Translations under genes and position numbers: made by a program
Shown: positions 16,919 to 26,296 of the stretch, one piece after another
Layout of the letters: each line of letters starts with the position of its first letter
How positions within the stretch are numbered: position 1 is the first letter of the stretch
The notes under the pieces: generated by a model
Seen by the model: only the letters and a program-made list of their open reading frames with translations
Database searches by the model: none
Told to the model about the DNA's origin: nothing
Assembly (NCBI RefSeq): GCF_010686685.1
Contig: NZ_JAAGWD010000009.1
Span: 62,001 to 126,000, forward strand
Direction of reading: 5' to 3'
From: Pontibacter burrus
GTDB taxonomy: Bacteria; Bacteroidota; Bacteroidia; Cytophagales; Hymenobacteraceae
Length of the DNA: 64,000 nt

Positions 16919-19339
16919 TTATTTGCGGATAAAGGCTCCTAACTGTTTTTCAAACTGCTGCATCAAACGTGTCATGGTGGAGTCAATTACTTTATCGGTA
17001 AGGGTTTGCTGTTTATCGAGCAACGTAAAGCTAATGGCATACGCTTTTTTGCCCTGTTCTATCTTATCGCCTTCGTACACGTCAAACACGTTCACATCCT
17101 GCAGCAGCTTGCGCTCTGTTCTGAAGGCAATATGCTTCACCTGGTCAAAGGTAACATTCTTATCCAATACAAGGGATAGGTCGCGGCGCACTTCCGGGAA
17201 TTTCGGCAGTTCTTCGCCAGCAAGGTTAGCTTTGTATTTTTTCAGCAGGTAATCCCAGTTCAGTTCAGCGTACCAAACCTGTTCCTTCACTTCCATAAAC
17301 TTCGCTACACCCGCATCAACCGGCCCTATCTCGGCAACTATAGTTCCATTTTTTACATAAGCCACACCTTGTTTCATGTATGGGTTTGGCTGCAGCGGCT
17401 GTGTTTCGTAATCCGAAGCGTTCAGTTTGCGCAGTATGTTCTGCACTACAGCGGCCAGGTCATGGAAAGCCATTTTAGCACCCGGCTGTCTCCAGCTTTC
17501 GGCAGTCAAGTTACCGGCCATGTACAGTGCCAAACGGCGGCTCTCTTTGGTGGTACCGTCTTCCAGTCGCTGGTAAGTTTTGCCCAGTTCAAATAATTTC
17601 AGGTCGCGCTGGCGGCGGTTAATGTTGCGGCGCAGCACTTCCAGCCCCGAAAACACCATGCTCTTACGCAGCACGTCCAAGTCTTCGGAGTTATAGTTTA
17701 AAACCTTCACCAAGCCTGCCACTTCAGCATCGCCGGCTGGCTTATAGTAGTTGGAGTTGGTTATAGAGTTGGTGATGATCTCATGGAAGCCCTGGTCAGC
17801 GATGTAATCCATGATGCCATCGGTCACATCTTCCGGGTAAGGTTTAGAGAAGCTGGCCATGTACGAAGTGCCCATTTGCTCGCTCACCTCGATGTTGTTA
17901 AAGCCATAGATGCGCAGGATTTCTTCAACTACATCAGCTTCGCGCTTCACATCCACTTTAAATGGTGGTACAGACAGCTCCAGGTGCGTTTCAGATTCAC
18001 CTTTTACTTCAATGCCCAGATCCGTAAGTATAGTTTTAATACGCTCCGAACCGATGTACTGCCCGATTAACTGGTGCGTGCGCTCAATGCTCAGGCTCAG
18101 TTCCGTATTCTGGATAGGGTTTGGATAAACATCCACTATTTCAGAAGAGATAAGGCCACCAGCAATTTCCTGCATCAGCAGAGCAGCACGCTTCAGGGCA
18201 GTGATGACCATGTTTGGATCAGTACCACGTTCGAAACGGAAAGATGCATCTGTTTTCAGACCATGTACCATACCTGTGCGACGCACATAATCCGGCGAGA
18301 AGTAAGCACTCTCGATAAATATAGTTGTGGTCTCTTCCGAAACTCCTGATTTCTTACCTCCGAACACACCGGCAATTGCCATTGGCTCTTCAGTGTTGCA
18401 GATCATCAGGTCGTTAGCCTTCATTTTGCGTTCTACATCGTCCAGCGTTACAAAAGGAGTACCTTCTGCTATAGTTTTAACGATGATCTTATCGCCTTTA
18501 ATCTGGTTTGCATCAAAAGCATGAAGCGGCTGGCCCAGTTCGTGCAGCACATAGTTTGTAATGTCAACTATATTATTAATCGGCGACAGGTCGATAGCGC
18601 GCAGTTTTTTCTGCAGCCACTCCGGCGACGGGCCAACTTTTACGCCGGTTATAGTTACACCAGCATAGCGCGGACAAGCTTCCAGGTTCTCAACTTCAAC
18701 AGCTATAGTTCGGTTGGTATTCTCTACTTTAAAAGCAGAAACATCCGGCAATGTAGCAGGAGTTTTCAGCAGTGCCTGCAGGTCGCGGGCAACACCGAAA
18801 TGCGATGCTGCATCAGCACGGTTTGGCGTTAAACCAATCTCAAAAACTTCATCCGGGTTCAATCCAAAGTATTCCGCAGCAGGTGTTCCGTTTGGCAAGT
18901 CGGTGTCCAGCACCATAATGCCGGCATGCGACGTACCAATACCAATCTCATCTTCGGCACAAATCATTCCCTCCGAAACAGCGCCACGTATTTTAGACTT
19001 CTTAATCTTGAACGGTTCACCACCAGTTGGGTAAAGTGTGCTGTTTACGGTTGCTACCACCACTTTCTGGCCAGCAGCTACGTTTGGCGCACCACACACA
19101 ATCTGGCTCGGCTCTCCGGCACCGATATCCACGGTAGTCAGGCTTAGTTTGTCTGCATCCGGGTGGCGTTCGCAGGTCAGTACTTCGCCTATCACAATGC
19201 CTTCCAGGCCGCCTTTAACAGCTTCCAGTTTGTGAATTCCTTCTACTTCCAGGCCAGCGCCCGTTAGCAAAGCACCAACTTCTCCCGCGTTCTTATCTAT
19301 ATGTATCAGCTGTTTTAACCAGTCGAGTGAGATCAGCAT
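16919..19339 (-). CDS. pheT: phenylalanine--tRNA ligase, beta subunit
   Basis: The 806-residue protein has the bacterial PheT plan: an EMAP-like tRNA-binding domain (about 40-150), the B3/B4 editing domain, the B5 domain, a catalytic-like core, and a C-terminal ferredoxin-fold anticodon-binding domain (from about 710, FPEVRRDLSLVLDKNVTFDQ). It joins with PheS to charge tRNA-Phe. pheS is not adjacent in this window. It is first in the operon with the coiled-coil gene, zapA and rny. Many copies of the CTATAG palindrome lie within its coding sequence (for example near 17336, 18470 and 18705). Confidence 0.97.
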   Translation of the reverse strand: MLISLDWLKQLIHIDKNAGEVGALLTGAGLEVEGIHKLEAVKGGLEGIVIGEVLTCERHPDADKLSLTTVDIGAGEPSQIVCGAPNVAAGQKVVVATVNSTLYPTGGEPFKIKKSKIRGAVSEGMICAEDEIGIGTSHAGIMVLDTDLPNGTPAAEYFGLNPDEVFEIGLTPNRADAASHFGVARDLQALLKTPATLPDVSAFKVENTNRTIAVEVENLEACPRYAGVTITGVKVGPSPEWLQKKLRAIDLSPINNIVDITNYVLHELGQPLHAFDANQIKGDKIIVKTIAEGTPFVTLDDVERKMKANDLMICNTEEPMAIAGVFGGKKSGVSEETTTIFIESAYFSPDYVRRTGMVHGLKTDASFRFERGTDPNMVITALKRAALLMQEIAGGLISSEIVDVYPNPIQNTELSLSIERTHQLIGQYIGSERIKTILTDLGIEVKGESETHLELSVPPFKVDVKREADVVEEILRIYGFNNIEVSEQMGTSYMASFSKPYPEDVTDGIMDYIADQGFHEIITNSITNSNYYKPAGDAEVAGLVKVLNYNSEDLDVLRKSMVFSGLEVLRRNINRRQRDLKLFELGKTYQRLEDGTTKESRRLALYMAGNLTAESWRQPGAKMAFHDLAAVVQNILRKLNASDYETQPLQPNPYMKQGVAYVKNGTIVAEIGPVDAGVAKFMEVKEQVWYAELNWDYLLKKYKANLAGEELPKFPEVRRDLSLVLDKNVTFDQVKHIAFRTERKLLQDVNVFDVYEGDKIEQGKKAYAISFTLLDKQQTLTDKVIDSTMTRLMQQFEKQLGAFIRK

Positions 19340-19968
19340 GTCGTAATTTTTAATCTTTTATAGTTTAGCTCTATCGTTTGAGCCAGTTAACTTCAAAATT
19401 AAGCATTATTCTGTTTCCTGCTGCAAGTGGTGTAAAATTGTGGAGGTTTATAGTTTATATTTAGCCATGTCGAGCGAAGCCGAGACATCTCTATGTCCTT
19501 TAGCTAACTATAGCTGCCATTTGCCATAAGCAGTTCGTACCATAGTGACCTTTTATCCTGGGAGCTCAACTGACCTATTGTTTTATAGTTGATTTGATGC
19601 GCTCACGGCCGCGGGGCCCCGTCTTCGTCCATCGCGCGGTGTACCTTTCTTTTGCTCGTCCCTCGCAATGCCTGGCGGCACCAGAAATCTACAAGGCGCT
19701 CAACCCAAAGACTGAGATCATTCGATAGCTTAGGCTATAGTTTATAGTTTGATGAACTATAGTTGCATCGCCTTTCCGTGGTCGTAGTTTCGTGGGGCAG
19801 GCTGCGCCTGCCTGCTCTGTAACTATAGCACGATAGTCTGAACTAAAGCAAAAACAGAAAGTCCCCTCTCGGGAGGGGGTAGGGGTGGGTTAAAAATGCT
19901 AATTATAAAACTATAGCTGCCAACTATAGCAAAAGTTTTAATCCTGTAAATTCTGATTCAGACACACA
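19340..19968. other. Repeat-filled spacer upstream of pheT
   Basis: No gene in these 629 bp. The pheT promoter presumably lies near 19340-19440 but no clear box is seen. Further along are a GTCGAGCGAAGCCGAGACAT hairpin word (19467-19490), composite repeat copy B, and several palindromes. Confidence 0.7.
19555..19892 (-). repeat. Composite intergenic repeat, copy B (subfamily 2)
   Basis: Same ordered blocks as copy A in reverse: ATCCTGGGAGCT (19555-19566), CACGGCCGCGGGGCCCCGTC (19604-19623), GGCGCTCAACCCAAAGACTG, CATCGCCTTTCCGTGG, GGCAGGCTGCGCCTGCCTG, and the CCCCTCTCGGGAGGGGGTAG end (19863-19882). The variable centre (GGTGTACCTTTCTTTTGCTC) matches copy C rather than A or D. Confidence 0.85.
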
Positions 19969-20736
19969 TTACTTCTTCAGATCTCTTCCGCCTACATTAA
20001 TTACAAACCCAAGTGCAAACACAGAGTAGGCGGCGGTAAGGGTTTCGCGGTTTTTGAGGCCGATGGTAGTGCCGGTAGTATACTGCAACTGTACCGATGG
20101 ATTAAGGGTGAGGCGTGTGTAGAAAATGGGCTCCAGGAAAATATTATCTTCTTCGGCAGCGGGCAAACTATTCAGCTTATAGTCGTGCATGTTTACGTAG
20201 CTGGCGCGAAGCGCAGTACCATAGTTCAGCGGAAACTCGCGGCTAAAAAGGCTCAGCGACCGCTTCTTTTTAGACGTGAAATTTACCTGCGTAAAATATT
20301 TGCTAAACTTCGCTTCGTGGCGGTTATAGGTCATTTCGCCGGTTTCCTTATGTTCCTCTTTCTCGGTGCGGTCGCTGGAGCCTCCGCCATATCCGGCATA
20401 AATTTCAAGGATACGGTTGTTATCCGGACCAAAAGTGGTAAAGTAGCCACCACCAGCTTCAAGTAAATTATGTCTGAAATCGCGTTTGCGGCGCTCGCTG
20501 TTCAGCATAGAGCCGTTCAGCACCACGGCAAAATGGTCTGACACGGCATAGGCGGTGTTAAAAGTAATATTTCCCTTCAGCGAAACGTGGCCTCCGGCGC
20601 TCACCTCGCCTTTTTGTGTAAACATGGGTACATTGGGTACGTTAGGCATGTAGGCCGACACACAACCAGAAAGCAGGACAGGAAAACTTAAAACTATAGT
20701 TACATACAGGGCACTACGCTTTCCGGCATTCAGCAT
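19969..20736 (-). CDS. outer-membrane beta-barrel-like lipoprotein, hypothetical
   Basis: I prefer the ATG at 20736 (255 residues) because it places charged residues (NAGKRS) before a hydrophobic stretch and the lipobox LLSGC. After it come repeated alternating strands with aromatic and glycine residues (AGGHVSLKGNITFNTAYAVS, GGGYFTTFGPDN, IYAGYGGGS, VQLQYTTGTTIG) ending VFALGFVINVGGR, which suggests a small beta-barrel of about 8-10 strands. Function is unknown. It is a single gene between a composite repeat and a glycosyltransferase. Confidence 0.75.
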   Translation of the reverse strand: MLNAGKRSALYVTIVLSFPVLLSGCVSAYMPNVPNVPMFTQKGEVSAGGHVSLKGNITFNTAYAVSDHFAVVLNGSMLNSERRKRDFRHNLLEAGGGYFTTFGPDNNRILEIYAGYGGGSSDRTEKEEHKETGEMTYNRHEAKFSKYFTQVNFTSKKKRSLSLFSREFPLNYGTALRASYVNMHDYKLNSLPAAEEDNIFLEPIFYTRLTLNPSVQLQYTTGTTIGLKNRETLTAAYSVFALGFVINVGGRDLKK

Positions 20737-20886
20737 AAAAAGCTCAATAATACGGTTACTCATTTTACGGGCAGGCACCTGAGGAGCCTCAAATTAAAAG
20801 GTTGGATTAAATAAAATACTATAGTTCAAATCGTTACCCCGAAGCAGCGCTGAAGTAAATTTGCAGAAGCGCTACCTCCTGAGCGG

Positions 20887-22014
20887 TTAATTTTTTAAAA
20901 GTTGCTGGTATAACGTGTAGAGTTGCGTGATGGTGTGCTCAGGCCGGAATTTCAGTGTATGCGCATATCCCTGCTGTATCATTTGCTGCCGCAACGTTTC
21001 GCTTTGCCCTACCCTGGCTATTGCAGCAGCTAGTTCCTGCACATTATCCGGATCGATGTAGATGGCCGCGTCTCCGCCGGCTTCGCTGAAACAGGAGCCT
21101 TTGGATGTAATAACCGGCACACCGCTATTCAACGCTTCCACAATCGGAATACCAAACCCCTCAAATATAGAAGGGTAAGCAAAAACGGTAGCCATCTGGT
21201 AAAAAGCAGGTAACTCCTGGAAGGGTATATAAGGCATAAAGTGTACTCTCGCCTCCAGCTTATGGTGTGCTATATATGCTCTCAGGCCATCAGCATATTT
21301 TGTTTTCTTCCCTATAAATACTAATTCCAGATCAGCACCAGACTCGTGCCAGGCCTTTAACAGGTTCAGCTGATTTTTACGCGGCTCTAGTGTGCCTACA
21401 CATAAAAGGTAGTTGTCCGGAAGCCCATAGTTATGCTTTATCCTCTTTAGGGTTTCAGCATCGCATGGGTGGTGGAAAACCGGGTCACAATCCTGGTAAA
21501 TCACTTCAATTTTGGCCGGGTCTGTACCAAAAAACGCAACTAAATCGTTCTTTGTCTGATCACTGATCGCTACAATACGATGCGCCTGCTTGCAGGCACT
21601 CCTGAACTTTTTGTCATAGATCAGGCGGTCGGCAGGTTTAAACAGCTCCGGATACCTTAAATAAATAAGGTCGTGTATAGTTACCACCGCCCTCGGAACA
21701 TGCTTGCTTATGTTTGCCGGAAGCTCATTACTAAGGCCATGAAAAATATCAAGCTGCTGGTGCTTTACTTCTGATGCCAATTGAAAGACACGCCATAAAG
21801 ATGAAAGCTTTCTCCAGATGCCCTGCGGCTCCACCACCCTGACATTATTATAAGGAGTATACAGATCCCGGAAAAGTTCGTGCCGCTTTGGTGTGTACAG
21901 GAAGTACGCGTTCTGCGGAAACAACTCTACAAGCGAAGTGATCGTGAATCGGCTATAGTTGCCCAAGCCGGAAGTATTGGTAAAAGCACGTTTGGCATCA
22001 AATCCTATCTTCAT
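20887..22014 (-). CDS. glycosyltransferase family 4 (GT-B fold)
   Basis: The 375-residue protein starts MKIGFDAKRAFTNTSGLGNY, with the GLGNYS nucleotide-sugar loop. The C-terminal domain has CVGTLEPRKNQLNLLKAW (donor-binding region) and the EX7E-type motif EGFGIPIVEALNSGVPVI. These are features of mannosyl- or glucosyl-transferases of family GT4. It probably builds a cell-surface polysaccharide, but no polysaccharide locus is present around it, so acceptor and donor are unknown. Confidence 0.9.
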   Translation of the reverse strand: MKIGFDAKRAFTNTSGLGNYSRFTITSLVELFPQNAYFLYTPKRHELFRDLYTPYNNVRVVEPQGIWRKLSSLWRVFQLASEVKHQQLDIFHGLSNELPANISKHVPRAVVTIHDLIYLRYPELFKPADRLIYDKKFRSACKQAHRIVAISDQTKNDLVAFFGTDPAKIEVIYQDCDPVFHHPCDAETLKRIKHNYGLPDNYLLCVGTLEPRKNQLNLLKAWHESGADLELVFIGKKTKYADGLRAYIAHHKLEARVHFMPYIPFQELPAFYQMATVFAYPSIFEGFGIPIVEALNSGVPVITSKGSCFSEAGGDAAIYIDPDNVQELAAAIARVGQSETLRQQMIQQGYAHTLKFRPEHTITQLYTLYQQLLKN

Positions 22015-22223
22015 GAGAGGCCTTGTAATAATTATAAAGTGTATTCTTCGTTTTGATCAGGCATTAAAGGCAGGACTTGCTATAGTTCAGCAAAAGGCCT
22101 CAGCAAGGTAGTAACCGGATAATTTGATCAAATCAATTCCTAAATTTAGAGATAAATAGTAGTTTTAAGTTATGTTTAAAGAGAAGTGTTTAATTTAACC
22201 TTCTGTTAACCGAAAGAAAATAC

Positions 22224-23513
22224 ATGAGATACCTGCCTATCAGCAATGAGTTGTTTGTGCACAACCGCCGCAACTTCACAAAAGAGCTGAAACCATCCTC
22301 TATCGCTATCTTCCATTCCAACGATGTAATGCCAACAAACGCCGATGGCTCTATGGCATTCCGCCAGAACAACGACCTGTTTTACCTGTCGGGCGTGGAC
22401 CAGGAAGAAAGCATTCTGATTTTATTCCCGGATGCAAAGGACCAGCGCATGAAAGAAGTGCTGTTTGTGCGCGAAACCAACGACCACATCCTGACCTGGG
22501 AAGGCTATAAACTAACAAAGCAGCAGGCACAGGAAGTGTCGGGCATTAAAACCATACTCTGGACACACGAATTCAAGTCGGTACTGAACACGCTGATGGC
22601 CGAAGCTGAGCATGTGTACCTGAACAGCAACGAGCACCTGCGCGCCGTAGTGGAAGTAGAAACCCGCGATGCACGCTTCATTAAATGGGTGAAAGAGCGC
22701 TATCCGCTGCACAAACTGGAGCGCAGCACGCCGATCATGCACTACCTGCGCGCTATCAAATCAGACCTAGAAATCTCCCTAATCCGCAAGGCCTGCCACA
22801 TTACCGAGCTTGGTTTCCGCAGACTGCTGAACTTTATTAAGCCGGGCGTAATGGAATACGAGATAGAAGCTGAACTATGGCACGAGTTTATCCGCAACCG
22901 TTCGCGCGGGCCGGCTTATGGCTCTATCATAGCGTCGGGGTCTAATGCCTGCATTTTGCATTATGTAGATAATAACCAGGAATGTAAAGACGGCGATATG
23001 CTGCTGATGGACTTTGGTGCAGAGTATGCCAACTATGCATCGGACCTGAGCCGTACGGTGCCGGTTAACGGTAAATTCACCCCGCGCCAGCGCGATGTTT
23101 ATGAAGCTGTACTGCGCGTTATGAAAGGAGCAACACAAATGCTGGTGCCAGGCAACACACTGGATCAGTATCACGCTTTTGTAGGCACCCTGATGGAGAA
23201 CGAGCTTATCCGCCTGGGCTTACTGAACGAAAACGATGTGCGCAACCAGGACCCAGCTGCACCGCTTTACAAAAAGTACTTTATGCATGGCACTTCACAC
23301 TTCTTAGGGCTGGATGTGCATGATGTGGGCAATAAATATCGTCCGTTTGAAGAGGGCATGGTATTTACCTGCGAACCGGGTATTTATATCTGGGACGAGG
23401 GCATTGGCGTGCGCCTGGAGAACGATATTCTGGTAACCAAAAACGGCCCGGTAGACCTGATGAAGGACATTCCGCTAGAAGCCGACGACATAGAGCGCCT
23501 GATGAAGAAATAG
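22224..23513 (+). CDS. pepP: Xaa-Pro aminopeptidase (M24B)
   Basis: The 429-residue protein has the N-terminal creatinase-like domain (about 1-165) and a pita-bread M24 metallopeptidase domain. Metal ligands are visible in MDFGAEYANYASDLSRT (two Asp), HGTSHFLGLDVHDVG (His), CEPGIYIW (Glu) and GVRLENDILVT (Glu). It removes N-terminal residues before proline. Length matches PepP. A strong terminator follows. Confidence 0.93.
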   Translation: MRYLPISNELFVHNRRNFTKELKPSSIAIFHSNDVMPTNADGSMAFRQNNDLFYLSGVDQEESILILFPDAKDQRMKEVLFVRETNDHILTWEGYKLTKQQAQEVSGIKTILWTHEFKSVLNTLMAEAEHVYLNSNEHLRAVVEVETRDARFIKWVKERYPLHKLERSTPIMHYLRAIKSDLEISLIRKACHITELGFRRLLNFIKPGVMEYEIEAELWHEFIRNRSRGPAYGSIIASGSNACILHYVDNNQECKDGDMLLMDFGAEYANYASDLSRTVPVNGKFTPRQRDVYEAVLRVMKGATQMLVPGNTLDQYHAFVGTLMENELIRLGLLNENDVRNQDPAAPLYKKYFMHGTSHFLGLDVHDVGNKYRPFEEGMVFTCEPGIYIWDEGIGVRLENDILVTKNGPVDLMKDIPLEADDIERLMKK

Positions 23514-23542
23514 GTAACTATAGCAAGTTGACCAATTTTATA

Positions 23543-23576
23543 AGACTGCCGGTTTTGTGCCGGCAGTCTTTTTTTG
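23543..23576 (+). terminator. Rho-independent terminator of pepP
   Basis: AGACTGCCGG and CCGGCAGTCT form a perfect 10-bp stem around a 7-base loop, followed by seven T residues. Confidence 0.9.
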
Positions 23577-23873
23577 TGCTCTTACCACCCTGTACTGTAT
23601 GTAACATAAATTTATAGGCACCTGTAAAACCTTGTAGTGTAGTATCAGTTGAAATATAAGATACAATTTTCTGAACCAGAAGACACCCCACGTTGCCGCT
23701 GCCCAGATGGCGGAGAAGAATTAAAGACTTTGCTTATGACAAGATTTTACACTTTTCAAAAACTGTTTCGGCAGTACTCCAATTATGCTTGTTGTACAAT
23801 TTATTATTAGCGTACGTATAAACCTGATCGAAATATGTACGTATTGACATATCAACATATACTCAATAAAACT
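23577..23873. other. Spacer before the OmpA/TSP3 gene
   Basis: About 300 bp without a gene. It is AT-rich near 23740-23870, as expected for a long 5' leader, but I see no convincing promoter pair or structured RNA. Confidence 0.5.
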
Positions 23874-25328
23874 ATGCGAACACGATTAACAAAATTTAGT
23901 GCAATAGCATTTGTGCTTGTATTTCTGCTTTCAGCGAATACAGCCTTGTTTGCACAAAATGCTGATAGACGGACAAACCTCCAGATATATGGTAGTGCTC
24001 TTCAATATAAAGGGGAGCTTGGAAACCAGTTCTTTGAGAAAGATATGGAGTGGGGCGGGGGAATCTCGCTTAACCGTTACCTGAGCCCATCTTTTGATGC
24101 TGGCTTACACCTCACTTATGGCGGCGCTGATGCCGTGAACGGAGCAAGCAGTATGGATGCGAACATTGGTACTGCTATGCTTGGCCTGCGTCTTAAAATG
24201 TATGGTAAAATCCTGAAAGAGGATGCTTTTATCGGACCATACCTGACAGTAGCGGGTGGTCTTGCATTTGCTTCAGCTGACGGTTCTGTAAACGGAACAG
24301 CTTTTGACGACAACTTTACAACAAGTGCCCTTATGGGTGGTGCCGGTATTCGCCTGCGCTTCTCTGATGTGGTAAGCGCTTTCGTACAAACCGGTTACCT
24401 GTTTACAGGCAACGATGGCTTTGATGGACAGAAAGGTGGCGATAACGACCGCTTCTTACAGCACAACTTTGGCCTTGGTTTTAACCTTGGCAAAGCCACA
24501 GACACTGACGGCGACGGTGTGCCAGACAGACGCGACAAGTGTCCTGACACTCCAACCGGCGTACAGGTAGATAAGAACGGTTGCCCTATTGATACTGACG
24601 GTGACGGTGTTCCGGATTACCAGGATCAGTGCCCTACCGAGGCTGGCGTAGCTAACCTGCAGGGTTGCCCTGACCGTGATGGCGATGGCGTTGCTGACAA
24701 AGACGACCAGTGCCCAGATGAAGCTGGTACTGCCGCTACGCAAGGTTGCCCTGACTCAGATGGTGATGGTGTAGCTGACCGCGACGATAAATGCCCTGAC
24801 ACTCCGGCTGGCGTACAGACTGGCCCAGATGGTTGCCCAACAGACGCTGACGGTGACGGTGTTCCGGATAACGAAGACCTATGCCCTAACTCTGCCGGTC
24901 CGGCTGATAAAGGTGGTTGCCCTGAACTGGATGCTGCTACACTGAAGCTGATGGAAGAGAAAGTACGCTTCGAGTTTGACCGTGCCCGTGTGCAGGAAGG
25001 TTACAAGCAACTACTGGATAGCATTGTAGTAGCGCTTGAGAAATACCCTGACCATGTACTGCTGATCAAAGGTCACGCTGACCACATTGGTTCTGCGGAA
25101 TACAACCAGGCACTGTCTGAGCGTAGAGCACAGGCTGTAAAAGATTACCTGATCGAGCGTGGTGTACAAAACCCTGACAGACTGGTAACGCGTGGCTATG
25201 GTGAAACACAACCACTTGTTAAAGTAAACGAGCGACTGTCTAAACGCAGAACAGAAAGCGCGAGAGCTAAAAACAGACGAGTTGGTTTCGAGCTAAACAC
25301 TCCGGACATGAAGCTGAATATGGATTAA
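23874..25328 (+). CDS. OmpA family protein with thrombospondin type-3 repeats
   Basis: I chose the ATG at 23874 (484 residues), which gives a clean signal peptide (RTRLTKFSAIAFVLVFLLSA ... LFAQ). Next is an eight-strand-like N-terminal barrel (to about residue 205), then five or six calcium-binding TSP3 repeats of the type DTDGDGVPDxxDxCP (about 209-350), then an OmpA peptidoglycan-binding domain with LLIKGHADHIGSAEYNQALS and ERRAQAVKDYLI. This is a common abundant outer-membrane protein in Bacteroidota, joining the outer membrane to the wall. An upstream ATG at 23835 adds 13 residues and is less likely. Confidence 0.93.
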   Translation: MRTRLTKFSAIAFVLVFLLSANTALFAQNADRRTNLQIYGSALQYKGELGNQFFEKDMEWGGGISLNRYLSPSFDAGLHLTYGGADAVNGASSMDANIGTAMLGLRLKMYGKILKEDAFIGPYLTVAGGLAFASADGSVNGTAFDDNFTTSALMGGAGIRLRFSDVVSAFVQTGYLFTGNDGFDGQKGGDNDRFLQHNFGLGFNLGKATDTDGDGVPDRRDKCPDTPTGVQVDKNGCPIDTDGDGVPDYQDQCPTEAGVANLQGCPDRDGDGVADKDDQCPDEAGTAATQGCPDSDGDGVADRDDKCPDTPAGVQTGPDGCPTDADGDGVPDNEDLCPNSAGPADKGGCPELDAATLKLMEEKVRFEFDRARVQEGYKQLLDSIVVALEKYPDHVLLIKGHADHIGSAEYNQALSERRAQAVKDYLIERGVQNPDRLVTRGYGETQPLVKVNERLSKRRTESARAKNRRVGFELNTPDMKLNMD

Positions 25329-25354
25329 ATAGAATAGATTAGCGTCAATTCAAA

Positions 25355-25387
25355 AGCGCCCTGGCATTTGCCGGGGCGCTTTTTTTG
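25355..25387 (+). terminator. Rho-independent terminator of the OmpA/TSP3 gene
   Basis: AGCGCCC and GGGCGCT close a hairpin also pairing GGC/GCC inside, followed by eight T residues. Confidence 0.9.
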
Positions 25388-25632
25388 TAGTAGTGTGTGG
25401 TTGGGATTCTAATTTCCGGGATTAGAGCTTTGGCAATAGCCGAGGCTGTAGTTCTATAGTTTGCGAAGGTCCAACCACCCCTAACCCCCTCCTTAACCAA
25501 GGAGGGAAGCTTTTTGCCTTCGCTATAGTTAGAATTATAGTTCCATAATTGCTGTTTGTCATCCCCCTACCCCCTTCAAAGGGGGACTTTGAGCTATTGC
25601 TATAGTTTGCCTTATAGTTCTATAGTTGGCAA

Positions 25633-25991
25633 TTAACCCATCCCTACCCCTCCCAAGAGGGGAATTTCTGTTCATTCTATAGTTGGACTATCGTGCTATA
25701 GCTACAGACCAAAACCAGGCAGGCAGCGCCTGCCCTAAGGAACTACTACCATGCAAAGGCGACAGCACTATAGCTGCTCAACTAAACTATGGCTTAGCTA
25801 TCGAAAGATCACAGTCTTTGGGTTGAGCGCCTCGAGAGGTTCCGGTGCCGTCAGGCATTGCGACAATAGGAGCAAAAGAAATGTACACCGCGCGATGCCC
25901 TTATCGAGGGCCCCTACCCAAGACGGGGCCCCGCGGCCGTGAGCGCACCAAAGCCAACTATAAAACGATAGGTGAGTAAAGCTCCCAGGAT
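25633..25991 (+). repeat. Composite intergenic repeat, copy C (subfamily 2)
   Basis: Blocks in the same order and strand as copy A: TTAACCCATCCCTACCCCTC start, CCAGGCAGGCAGCGCCTGCC, AAGGAACTACTACCATGC, CACAGTCTTTGGGTTGAGCG, GACGGGGCCCCGCGGCCGTG, AGCTCCCAGGAT. It has an extra 20-odd bases (CCCTTATCGAGGGCCCC) before the GACGGGGCCCC block. The centre (GCAAAAGAAATGTACACCGC) matches copy B. Confidence 0.85.
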
Positions 25992-26269
25992 AAAAGGTAA
26001 CTATAGTATAAACTGCTTGTAACAAGTGGTAACTACAGTTAGCTATAGAAGTGTAGCTTCAACTATAGTTTGAGATAGATTTCTCACTGTGTTCGAAATG
26101 ACAATAAAGTAAACTATAGAACATATAAGATGTCTCGACTAACGCTTGACATGACAAACGAGAACTATAGCTTGAGCATAAAACCAAATCCTTATAAAGA
26201 AGTAAAATCCGGATTAGTAATAAGGCGCTGAAATAACAGATTGTAATTTTAAACTAACACTCTTTCCCG

Positions 26270-26277
26270 TACCTTTG
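26270..26277 (+). promoter_or_regulatory. Possible -7 box (TACCTTTG) of the M16 peptidase gene
   Basis: TACCTTTG matches TAnnTTTG and lies 19 bp before the start codon, which would imply a very short leader. No clear -33 TTTG is seen. Confidence 0.4.
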
Positions 26278-26296
26278 CAGGCTAATTCAGAACTGA

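Larger units (their letters stand above)
25388..26296. other. Repeat-rich intergenic region
   Basis: About 900 bp with no gene. It is a mosaic: CCACCCCTAACCCCCTCC..AAGGAGGGA (about 25474-25507), CCCCCTACCCCCTTCAAAGGGGGA (about 25562-25586), composite repeat copy C, GATAGATTTCTCACTGTG (26075-26092), and palindromes throughout. Short open frames here are repeat artefacts. Confidence 0.8.

Noticed and set aside
18074-19235. Several open frames opposite pheT
   Set aside because: All are antisense shadows of the conserved pheT sequence.
25798-26025. Short open frames in the composite repeats (also near 13978 and 44754)
   Set aside because: They translate repeat blocks, differ between copies and lack start signals.
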